Assembly (NCBI RefSeq): GCF_032854445.1
Contig: NC_088295.1
Location: forward strand, 63,347,249 to 63,411,248
Source of the DNA: Liolophura sinensis
Taxonomy: Eukaryota; Mollusca; Polyplacophora; Chitonida; Chitonidae
Length of the DNA: 64,000 nt
Direction of reading: 5' to 3'
Positions 30,297 through 43,300 of the stretch are shown in pieces. Under the pieces are notes generated by a model, which did not search any database, was not told where the DNA came from, and worked only from the letters and a program-made list of their open reading frames with translations. How positions within the stretch are numbered: position 1 is the first letter of the stretch; the number at the start of each line of letters is the position of its first letter. The translations under genes and the position numbers were made by a program.

Positions 30297-33200
30297 TTAT
30301 TTCTTCTTTTTTCCAGCACTTTTCTTTCCTTTTGCACTGCCTTTCTTCCCTTTGGGTGACTTTGCCTCGAGTTCTGCTTTCTGGGCTGCCTCTTGAGCCT
30401 GCAACTCCTCCTGTTTTCTTCTTTCTTCTTCTAGATGGCGCTGTCGAATTGCCTCCCTTGGAATGTTCACGGCTTCTCTAGCTCCATCGAGGGCAGCCTA
30501 AGTTCAGGTGAATGGGGGTAGAGACAACATACAGATAAGATAGTGACATGCTGTGACATGCAAATATATACATACTTGGTACATTTGAACATGAGGGTGA
30601 TGTGCGGGATAACAATAAGAAATGGGAACAGTTCACAATCATGATGTGGGTTCTCTGCTAATGGAGAGGTTTAAAAAATAGCACTATACAGATGAGGTCA
30701 GTGAGGCAGATGTGCCCTCAGATAATGTGAAGAGTTGAGTGTCACAAGGACTGTCACTGTAAGACAGCTTGTCCCAATCTGTACTATTCATGTTTTTAAT
30801 TGATCTTCGTTCATTCATTTATTTATTGACTTGATTTAGCTCTGGAACCCGTCATTAAGTACACAATATTCTCTAATATCACTCACACTGAAGAAGACGA
30901 ACTAAACGATTTTTCAGTTTAGGGACAGTCAGTTTCAACTAAGTCAATTAAGCTCTGATGTGATTTAAATCTAAAAGGTGCTCCCCATTAGACCAGTCAC
31001 TATGTAAGTTGTCACAAGAATTATTGTCAGTGATCCCGCATGCTAAAATTACAGCTGAGATTTTTTAAAGTGTGTGGTTCTTAATTTAATTTCCCCACTA
31101 AAGAGGGAACCAGTCTGATTCATGATCTTAACAGGTGTGCATATATGACTGAGAAAATGTGGTCAAATTTACAGACGTGGCTAATGACCGTGGAAATAAA
31201 GGGTTGGAACGGATTTGGTGAAACAGATGGATAAGACAAAAATGTGAACTGAGAATGAAAGACAAAGTGCACAATGTTCATGGTGGCAGTTCAGGGTTCT
31301 CATGGGATGAAGAGAGATATGAACAGAGGGTTATCTGACAAGGGATCAGGGGAGAGGACTCTGTCCCTCCTCATTGCTGATAACTGAAGAACCTCTTGCT
31401 TAGCCTGGTATAATCTGACTCTACAAGCGTCCAATTTAGCCTAGAACAGAGAATGCAGACAATTGTAGTGATGAAAGTTACACCCACTGATTCACCTGCA
31501 AATCTGTTCATATCCTGTTCTGCTTAATAAATGTACAACAAACTTTAGAATCTATTCCCTTCTTATCCATCTTAGTTTAGCCACTTAGTTACATGGGTAT
31601 AGTGTATGAATGAATGGGTTAGAAGTTGGAAGTTTTGTTAAGAAAAAAGGAATAAAGCTGTACTGATATACAACCACTTGACAAATACATGTACATAAAG
31701 TGCAGGTAAAATTTTTCTGCAGTTTGTAAATAAAAGGCATGAGAATCTTCTTGCATTCAAAATGAAACTTTAATTACAATCAACACAGTCAAACATGCAT
31801 TCACTGCCAAGGCATTATGGTGGGAGGAAACCAGGCAGAGCCTGGGGGAAACACACAACCATCCGCAGGTTTCTGAGACCTTTGTGTAGTGTTACAGCAT
31901 ATACCTGTAGATCCTCGCAGTCCTCCAGCTGTTTCTGTTTACAGAGGTTCCTGTTCTGTTTGTCCTGCTCCCGCCACTTCTCCACGCGCTCCCTGAAGGC
32001 ACGGTACTCCTGGATCTCCTGCTGCCTCTTCTCTATCTGCCTCTGTAACTCTGCCTCGTCCAGATAACGCTGTTCACCAGACCCACGTCTGACAAACACA
32101 ACGCAATACAGTACAGAAACATACCATAAGTAGGACTGTGTCTCAGGACATTAGGCATTTCTAAGCCTCATAACAAATGTACACAAACACCAAATATTAA
32201 AATGTCAAATAAATTTCATATCAAATAAAATGACAATGAAATCTGAAATTATTTAGGTAACATAGGCTGCTCAAAGATAATGGAAATGGGTGGTACAGGA
32301 ATTTTTAGCCTTCTGAAAGAATGACTGATTATGGACTGGCAGCACAGAAATCATATATAAGCTAGAAAATTGACAACAATAATAACTACAATAGATAACG
32401 GCTAAATAATAAATAATAGCAACAAAATACCAGATGTGAAAATAAGCATTTTATACACATTCATTATGACAAATGGTATAAAAACATAAACCATCATTAC
32501 GACTAAGTTGATATGACAGTGGGATATTATTGCCAAAGCTTTCTACAGAAACACTGTGGGAGTGGCTTAAAAATAACAAAAGTCATCTTGGCCTGAAATT
32601 AACATGATATAGAATGTTTTCTATGAGGTCAAATTGTATTTGTGCCCATCTGACTGACCTGAGGAAGGGAGTGATGTCGAGGGGTTGTAGGATCTCCTTT
32701 GGGGTGGGTGGGGGAGGAGGTTCCAGAGTGAATACTCCATCCTCTCCGTGCTCTAACACAGACATGGGTGTGGCTGGGGGCAGGGACTGGGGGTTTTCTT
32801 GGGTATCCGTCCCCTCCGTCGTTGACTTGTCATCCTCCTCATGGCTCTCTTCCCCGTCCCCACTCTCAGGTTGAATCTTGATCAAATGGCTGTTCAGGTA
32901 CTTCAGCCTTGACTGTAACGCCTGCACAAACACACACTCATTATCACATACATGAAATAATAAAATGATTTGAAGTGTACAAACATGTTACAAGTTTTTA
33001 TGCAAATCAGTGAGTGAGTGCTTGGGGTTAATGTCGTACTTAACAATTTTTCAGTCACATGACGACGAATTTATGCAAATGAGCCAAGCAACTTCCACAC
33101 CTGCAGGAATATAAATGCAAATTTTACCGGATGATTGCCTGGGGCAGAAAATTTCAGTGATGCAGAAAATTATGTATTCCCTCTTTTTTTTTTTCTTTAT

Positions 33201-34373
33201 TTGTTTTTCATCAGATTAGCAACATTAGCTTTATTACAATAGATTTACCTCAGTTTCTCTAGGAACTGAACAGTGTATGAATATATTCCATAATACCAAT
33301 GCAATAATAACATGCACCTGCATAATTCAACTCGCAATACATATATGAATTACTTTAACTCGAAGCTTGGCCAAGGTGTACAAAACACATGGGCTTCCTG
33401 ACCCTCACCCTCCCTGAGTATCAATTACATACAGGTAACACAACATCTAATCCTTCACAACAGGCTTTACACCAGCATATAAGCTTGTCATGTTTGGTGT
33501 GGTAACATAACTTAACCTCAATACAGCAGTACCTTGGTAGCTCTATCAGAGAGAACACACCAACTAAAGTATACCAATAATCTGAAAACCTTCCAACAAT
33601 ACTGTAATGCCTAGGTGCGCCTGTATGGTTACACTTCTTGATCTCCACAGTAACACAGTACTGACCTTAGCAGCTCTGCCTGGCTCTGCATCCTCCCAAG
33701 CTTTCTTCATTGCTCTGATCTCATCAGCTCGCTCTGTATCCTTCTTCACCTCTACATCATCCTGGGTAAACAAGCATAGAAATGTACAAATTACACAAAA
33801 CACCACCACACATGTATATGCAACACTAAAAGCAGCAGACAGTCACAATGGGCCCATGTCAATATACTATTATACTTGACTACAATGCTTTCTGCAAATA
33901 TGATTAAATGTGAATATCTGCGATAGGAATAAATTAAAGATATAGTACCTGAGTATTCTGCAAGATTACTATGTCCACTTAATTGCAAAAACATTAGTCA
34001 GAATTAATTTCACTTTTATTAAGTTTTATAAGAACCAAAATATTTATCTACTCCTGTTTTATGTTAAGCGAGATCAATGTCTGGATGTTCAATCATGTAT
34101 TTAAATAATAAGGGACGAATTAAACCAAAGGACCAGAGTCATTTTTGTATATAGGTACATGCTGTATGCTACTAACCACAGCACTGGCATCGCTCACAAA
34201 CCGCAGCACCCAGAAAGGCCTGGAGATATCAAACTGCTGTGAGGGAGGGCGGGAGGACTTGCTATCCTTGTCTTTACCGCCCTTGTCCTTCCCTCCTTTA
34301 GCAGCTTTAGAACCCTTGGTGTCCTTCGCTGTTTTCTCACGTGGTGGTGAAGGGGCTCTTTCCTTAAAGGCCA
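30297..34373 (-). CDS. ADGB: ADGB C-terminal exons: basic linker and coiled-coil tail
   Basis: 34177-34373 is a Lys/Gly/Asp-rich stretch ending [17 protein letters not shown]. 33666-33761 encodes [20 protein letters not shown], one of the best conserved parts of the protein. 32659-32921 is an acidic and then Pro-rich linker ([14 protein letters not shown]). 31905-32088 is charged, coiled-coil-like ([20 protein letters not shown]). The last exon, 30297-30497 ([28 protein letters not shown]), ends in GKKKK and TAA at 30297-30299. All phases agree. Confidence 0.94.
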
Positions 34374-37300
34374 CTGAAATGATATATTTACTAATTAATT
34401 TCCACTAGTATACAATTATCTAACATCCAACTGTTTCACTGTCTCTTAATTTCACTAAACAAGCCATTTAAAGAAATCCTCTTCAATATACCGTTCAGCA
34501 TTATTAAAGAAAATGAAAACTACAAGTTTCTACTTTTATTGTACAAAAGCCTTCCATGCATAAACTACTGATTTTAAATTTATAATCAAAAGCAAATGCA
34601 CATATCCTACAAACAATAATAAAGTGTATAAATAATAATTTTGAATTGTATACAGGTTCAATTCTCTGTTTGCTAACACTATACTTTGCTAAATACTACA
34701 AATCACTTACATTGAACAGGATTCTTAACAGCTATTAAATCAAAAGAGTTATCTGCCAAACCTTTGAGTTCATTCTTCTCCAGTTCCTTGAGCATGTTGA
34801 CAAATGTCCAGTTTCCTTCTGACAGAGGCCAGCTGTCCTTCATTACCACTGCCTGAACAATGTACTTGTGAGGCTGTTGGGACAAGAAAAATAATACATC
34901 AATATTATTATATGCCATCCACCAAGGCCTAACGTTTGTTTTGACAAAAACATTATAGAAAACAAAGCAACTAATTCATTTTTCTACAACAAATATCAAG
35001 GGCTAAAATGAGCAACATGTCCTGAAGTAAATTAATTGGTTTTTGACAAACAAAAAGATAGAATCAAAATTCAGGGAATGTCAAAACTCAACACTTGGAT
35101 GGGAGGTGGGGAGGGGGTTAAGCTAATGTACCTTAAGGTCTTTCTCGTCGTACTCAATATTTAGGGCAACTTCTGGCATAGGGCTGTTTCTCTGAAAACA
35201 TATATGTATCAATCAGTATAGTACAATAATACAATGGCAGATCCACTCATCTTTCACACATACATGTAGGGGCCTATGTGTGTTTCACAAGCACTAGCTA
35301 TAAGTGTATACGAGATGTCAGGACCTTGTTTCCTTATTTACACACACAAGAGTACAATTTATATCAGGGCTTCACGGAAGTGCTTGTCTGCAGGTGGGAT
35401 TTTACAGTGTGATGACCAGAGACGTCGGTCTGCATAATAACAAATTCATGATCAGAGAAAATATTTCTTTATTTAACTCTTGAACATGCATTTCACTGAC
35501 TCATGGCAGTCAGTGGGGAAAAAATAGAGTGCCTGGGGTTAAGCAGCAACCTTTGGCAAGTCGCTGATAAATGTGACGTACATTTACTGATAGCTTAAAT
35601 AACTTGAAATTTCACCCACAAAAGTGTGTTTTTAGGGGCAAATCAATGTCAGCTTGCACCTTAAATGACTTGAAACTTCGCCCACAAAAGAGCGTTTTTA
35701 GAGCCAAATCAATGTCACAAAATATTATTTTTGGTGCTGAAAGTACAATTTTCCAGTAGAATGTCATGCTCCAAGCCAACCTCGAAAACACCTTTCAAAC
35801 ATCAATAGAACTCTCAGAATCAGGAAAAATGGGCAAGTTAGTCATGGACAAAATTTATAGTTATTTAGGGTACATGTATGTACACCATAATAGCAGAAAA
35901 AAAAAGCTCAAAAGGCAATACTGACATTGTTGATTGTCGCAAATATTCCACAAATTCCCTGCTGTAGGCAGGGACTAAAACAACACCCAGTGTGTCCTAA
36001 CATTCAGAAGACAAGCGCCTTCACCCCTCAGCCATGACCCGCTATTCAATATTATTAATTATTTGAGCATGATAACAAACACACAAAGGACTTACAGAAC
36101 TTCTACCTTCCTGGCTCTTGCCTGAGCTAGTCCTTTTAACTTTACCACTGACGCTTTCCTTACTGGAAGACGATTGGCCTTTACCTGTCTTAGTGGCTGC
36201 AGTCAAAAAAAGCAGGTATGTGATTAAAATATCTACTAACTGATCTGATACTGAAATATTCATCTATTTACTTGTAAAACAGATAAAGTAAATTCCATAC
36301 TCCGTAGGATTTTTCAGTCTTGCACAACATATTGGTGGCAGACCAACATCAAATCTATAATAACAAATTCCCTACTAGAGACTGGGACTGAACCTGCATC
36401 TCATGTTCATCATATCAATACATCATGTTGAACTTCTCTGATAATGAAACATTTAACAAAAGTGTACATGTACCTATAATATTTTAATGTAAATTTCAAG
36501 CCTAAATTTGATTATCTGACATACATGTACACACAGCTATACTGCAAAACTACGGGGTCCAAAAAAAGTATAGATAATGAACAAGCTTTAAAGCTTTTAA
36601 TGACAAGAAAATGGTGAAAGTCTCAGTAAAACCATCCACGGCAACAAATACAACAAAGAATGAACTAATTTTTTAAAAATCATTTGCCACAAACCAATAA
36701 GCCCAAAAGCTTTCAGTTGCACAGGATACAGAATACCAGCACTTGTACCTGGGCTGAGGCTCTCGTTACTAAAGTCATGTTCACATGGTGGGATTGTCAA
36801 GTTAACTCAAACTTGAACAGTAGAATGAAAACAGGGCACGTAATATTTCATGCAACTGTAGCATTTTAACAAATCGTGTTGTCAGAACATTGACTTACAG
36901 CAGCGACTTGACCTATTTTCATTCCACTTGTCAAATCTGATGTGTTGGTATGACAAATCACATCATGTGAACTGACTTGCACCAAAATCAAATGATCTAG
37001 TCATATTAGAGGCCACACAGCAAGTTCAGGCAAAACAGAGCAGCGTATCACGGAAAGTCACCATGACTGTGTTAAAGTGAGACACAACTGAGTTTATAAT
37101 AATTAAGCAGAAGCCCCCTGACTGTAAGCGGCACACTCACACGCACGAGAACCTGATCGTCTGTGTTCATCATGCTTGTCCTTCTTCTCCTCCTCCCCTT
37201 GGGCGCTAACCTTGTCCTCAGCATTGATGTCCTTGTGGAAGATGTATGCGGGCAGCACCGCGTGGCCCTTCCCTATAGTGCTGATCACCTCCTCCTCATT

Positions 37301-40300
37301 GTCCAGCACCATCAGCTTGATGTACACATCAGGTTTGGAGGTGTTCACTTGTAGACTGGCCAGGTGGTCCTCGCTTACCTTCACTGAGTACCTAGGGAAA
37401 CCACATCAGGTTAGTAAATTTGTTTGTTAGTTTGCTGGAGGTTTCATGTCACTATCCATACCATTTTTCTCCTTCGACTTGAAGCAGACTTCCTTCAATG
37501 TCAACATATTTCTATTTAGTGCTGCCTCACTGGAAACCATCCTGATACCCCACAACAGGAATCAAGGTATCAAGCCCACACAGTACAAAGACACCAGATC
37601 AGTAATTTGCACAGACCATCTATGTTATACCAAACAGAAAAATACAAAAATTGCCAATTTTGAAGTCTTACATCTGACCTAAATCTGGATTTTAGTGTAA
37701 ATGTTGTCAAACTCAGTTAGTGAAAATGTAGGCAAGTCTATTTCATCTGTGCTTTACTGGATCCACTTCCTACCAATTACATCAAAAAGTGGCCACACAG
37801 GTCACATACCTGTACCAGACAGAGGATTACCCTACCTGAAGATGATGTTCTTCTCGTTAGGGATATAATAGTCCTTGATCTCCTTCATGATGAAGCTACA
37901 GTTCACCTCTGGTCGGACTGGTGCAGGCAGAGGGCTGAGTGAACCAATCAGACGCATCCTCCACTTGCCAGCCATCAGTGACATGTCAGTACTGCGAGCA
38001 TCTGCCACGAATGTGTACCCTCTCTACAAAGTCAATTGTGCATAAAATTAAATTGAAATCAAAAACCTACTACCTACACATGTAAGAAATTGCTGAAACC
38101 TTAATTAAGTTTTTAATTCACAAAATCATCAAACACCAAAAAAACATTTTTCCCAGAAGAGTAAATTTAAACAATTAAATAATTCTCACAGCTTATTACT
38201 CACACACCCAGACTTGGTTGAGGCGCAGGATCAGGCAGAAGTCTTAAGATTTAAGCCAGACTTTATAGTCTTAACTCGACACAGTTTACTGCTCTAAAAT
38301 TATGACTCACCTTAAAAATTTTCATTTTAATATGAAGAGTTGTCTTTACCTTTATGATAAAAATGAAAATTAGACTTAAAGTTCAAACCTTAGTTCAGAA
38401 ATAATACCTCACATTAACACCAAGTCTGACTAAAGTCTAAGACAGCTTATGTGATCCCAAGGCCAGGTAACAACATACTTTGTTTCTCTTGAAGACATGT
38501 GGCGCCACCTTGTGGAAGACTCGTGGGATTTCCTCCCCTGTGTCATTGTTGATCACCCTCAACATACAGGTGTTTATAGGGACATACACTTTAGGGACAA
38601 CCAGCATCTCCTCCTGTACATAGAATATCTCCCTGCAACATTATAGCAGGATCTTTTCAGTAAAACGTATCTAGAAATCATGTATTTCCTTCTCGTACTC
38701 TTGTTCATCATTACTACAAATATTCAATTTAAACATCAAACCAATGTTTGCTTAGCAGCCACGCTTTAGTGTAGTTATTCCTTTGTCCTTTGTAGATTTA
38801 TTCCTTTCATATTAGTATTATTCCCATAAAACAACCTGGATCCACTTTCACAAACTCTGTGAGTAACTTTTCTCACAAATCAGGTTGAATTGTGGCATGA
38901 AAACCACCACCAAAAAGTTATGGGAAATTTGATTTGCGAAGTCTTGTGAATGTTGAACCAGGGCTGTTAACATTGGTAAGAGCTGTCACCTACCTGAAGA
39001 CCACAAACCAGGTATGAGAAGGCTGGTCTGGGTAGCTTCCCTGGTAGTCCTCGTAACAAATCTTATTCCACTCATCCTTGTAGAACGGATAATATGGCAT
39101 CAGCTCGGGATCAGCCTTGAACAAATGCCTGCACAGAAAAAAGGCATCATCCTCATATTAATTTTACACTTCACCACTAAGCTCACGCTGACTGTGTTCA
39201 GCTGGGAATAAGTACTGAACTAAGGCCTTTGTAAAAACATGCCATCTGCATACTGATTTTTAAGTTTGGAAGGTGTTCATTCAAGCAAATTTTGAGGGCA
39301 TTATTCTGTGTAGACTGTTAAAATTATACTTTTTGTGAAGCCCTGAAATTGGCCAATCCAAAATCCAATTAAAAACTTACATAAATTGCTCTGAAACTTG
39401 ATCTTCATATGCAAAAAGGATGAAAAATTAGGGCAGCTCAGACTGTCAGGTGTTACTTAAAACCTTTATTTACACTTTCTCTGCTGAACCTTGATTCATG
39501 CACATTATAGAGTTATCCCCCTTGGATAAGCCTTAAACATTGCTGATCAACATTGAAGAGGGTAATGAAAATAAATTAACATGTAACTGTATATGATCTT
39601 ACCTGAATAAGAAAAGGCCATGTGTCTCAGCATTAGACTCAATGACAGTCCACGCTTTCTGAAGTTGTTCCAAAACTTTACTGTGCTCATCTGTACCTGA
39701 AATATAATCATTTCCAACATGGCCATCACAGTAAACATAAAACTTTATTTAACTCATTCTAATATACAAATAGCAACAATCTTTCAAGAGAAATAATTAG
39801 AGTTCAAACTAATTATTTATTTATTACTTCTGTAAAAAATATCGCTGTAAAACACTTAACACATATAAAAAATTCCATTAAGAAACCAACCACTCACCAG
39901 GTGTTCTAGCAGACTTGACCTTCCTAACCCAGTAACCACGCCAGACTTTCTGAATCCTCACAGCAGCTATGTGCTCATCAACAGATGGCTCCCTAGACAC
40001 AGAATAGACACAGCATGAATGTGTGTCACATTAACAACAGCAGATAACTTATCTATTTATCTAAGAAACATTTAACTCTGTACTCAAGAATTTTTCATTC
40101 ATCAGTTCATCTGTGGAGCAAACATCGGCTACTGAATGGGACAGGGGTACAACAAATGGTGACATCTCACAGCTTTACAATGGAGGTTAGAGATCATGAA
40201 GTAATGAAATATTTCCCCCATATATCCTCCATTAACACAAATAAAACATCCACAAATATCTTACATGTATTTGGCAATCCATGGATTTTCCACCTTTTCA

Positions 40301-43300
40301 GGATCTGCAAGGACCACATTAGAAAAGTAAAACCTATGTTATGTATGTTGGCATATATACAGACTACGCAAATAAAATCAAAAAATCTTTTTCACAGGGA
40401 TCAACAAATGAGTGCTGTTATTTGTTAAGGAACAACATCCAACTTTTCCTTGTAAGAACCACTTCCCACCAAACACACTTCACACCTGCAAAGGCATTTA
40501 TATGTATATATTAATGTATCTTAAAGAGCATTTAAAAATTTCTTTTGTCTCAACATTTGTATTAAGTCTATTCAAATTTTTCTGTCTGGCATAACCAAAA
40601 AGCAACGGGACAGCAAAAAAGGCATACATGTAAGACATTGAAAATGATGAAGTAAGTGAATTCTGATTTTATTTTCTCTGTTCGTGAAAACTAATTATTA
40701 ATAACTGCTTAAATCGGAGACCAGGGAAAGGGTCAACTGCAAGTCATCCCATTGACAGCAAATCAAAGTTCACTAAGCAATGTGTTAGTTGTTGTATTCT
40801 GAAATTTACAACAGGACAACAGGACTGAAATTCATAAAAGCCTCTTCCAGCGTTAACTTAGAGAAACATTTCAAGAAGCAAGACAAATCATTTAACAAAG
40901 AGAAAGAGCCATTTCACCATTTTGTATTCTACTGACTGAGAAGCAAGCATTGAGTTGACATTTATATATAAATAAGTAATAGGTGACCTACCCTCTAATG
41001 ATGCCTCTACAGGATTTATGCACAGGAGGCAGTAGGGAGAAAAGAGAAGACACAATTAGTCAGTGTGTACACATCCAGGGGCCCGTTTTACGAAAGAGTT
41101 TTACTTCATATGCCAAATGTAACTGTCTTGATGACACACATTGTAGAGATACGTAACATCCTCTTTTGTAAAACGAGCTCCAGAAAGACAACAAGGAAAC
41201 AGGTGAGGACAACATCAATTTACACACATTCCTGATACATGTATCTCATTGTGTGAAGCACTGGCCATCTGAAAAGTTCAAACTGTGAAGCTAGATTTAA
41301 ATAGCAGAAAGCATTAATAATATATGATGGTTACACTTCATTCTACAGCAGAATCTTAAACTGAGATCAAGACGTAGCAAAGCAATAGTCAAAATACTGA
41401 AATTATTCTGATTGTTTTTTTTTTTTTATTCTTTTCTGAAGATATATAACAAATATCTTCAGATATTTAACACATGGATCAGAAGTTAGTGGTTGTAACT
41501 TTGTAGTAATGACAAATTTAACATCCTTTATAAAGTAAGTGCAGATATTATAGCACAAAAATACCACAACTGATGTATACAATTTGTTTGAAACAGATTT
41601 GTTAAGTACATTAAGTGAAAATGAAAGTTGTAACATGTTGCTTAATTGCACTTACATTATGGGAGGTATACTCAGGGCCCATTGTTCAAAAGGCTGTTTA
41701 ACCTTACCAGCCCCGGAATAAGATATTTAACCCTTGGTTATTGTTATCCTTAGGTTAAATTTAAACCTCCAGTGAACAACATGGCCCAGAATAGCATTCA
41801 GTGGTACAACATTTCAAAAATCATCCAATATCAGAACTTGCATGACAGGCATAGGACATCTTTTCTTTAAATCAACTGAATATTTATACCACTGAATATA
41901 TATAGTACAAGATTTGTATTTACAAGATTCTTGTATTTCTATATGACAAATGCACATCCTAATTCAATACGCATTGTAAAGCTTTGCAATATTGTCATCA
42001 CATTCCCTATTCGAACTCTGATATAAATACGCAAGCAAAAAAAGTGTATAAAATACATGCAAATCATGGAAGAAAAATCTCCCCCACCCCTCACCCCATA
42101 CTGACTAAATCATATTTATGTTATACCTAAATACATAATGTGCATACAGCTTCTAAGAGCATAAAGCACGGAAGATAGTCTTTGTGAATAGCGTACTTAA
42201 CTGTGCAATGTAGTGAGAGAGAATAAAGCAATCTGTGAGGATTCCAGTACAGTTCAGAGCAGTCGTATTTGCGCTACATGTATAAAGGATGTATAAAGAA
42301 TGTAAATGTAACTTACGCTTTTTACTGGTAGTTTTTGCAGATCCTCTGTGACTTGTATTACCGGTTGCTGAGACGCAAAACAAAGTCATATGGATCATGG
42401 AATTACATCAAAATAATCACAGTAATTACTCATGCCTGTACATCTATCCCATTTCACACATATTAAAACATTACTGTTTTCACATATCCCTTATCAAAGT
42501 ATTTCCTCCCCCTGAATTTAAACTGTTTCAGATGCAAATACCAACAGATAAAACGTCCAAGCTATACCACTCCTCTTGAATTTGTTTCATTTTGCATGAA
42601 GGATGACACTGACTTGTCAAATGGAAGCAGTATTAGGACGACTCACTTGGTCTGCTGCTGTGCAAGTTGCCGAGAATCCACTTTGTGGTGACATCAAAAT
42701 TAAACGCTCTCCATGCCAAGGCCATGTCAGGACTGATACCATCAGCTAACGCCTTTTTCAACATCTGGTACAGGGACTCATTAAACACCTAAAGACAAAA
42801 ACGTAGACAGAAATAAAGTATCACTTTACACACATCATTCATTTACATAACAATGGAAATGATGATTACACAACATACTCAACGAATGATTTTAACAAGG
42901 TTTTCAGGAGGTGTTTAAGTATTGTTCTAACCAAAGCAGACAGACCCTTTATGAAAGAGGTTACTGTGCTTTGAAGTCATGCAGTTTGTCAGATACCTGC
43001 TGAAGGGTAGTGGTTTACTCCAAGTTCCCTAATCTCATTCATGCACCCACAATCCTCAGAATAAAATGTGCTTATCGAGTTTAGTTTGAGTCCAGACTTT
43101 CAGCTTGAACTAATTCAGTGCACAACTCGGGGTTTCTTGAATACAAGGCATACGCTCTAAACATTATTACACATCAGGGCGCTTTTATTCTATTATTACT
43201 TAACATCATATGTTTGTCAGTACAAACTTCTAATGGCCATACCTTGAAGTGGTGTTGCTTAGATGCCAGTCTTACATTCCTGTAGGGACAATGAGCAGTG

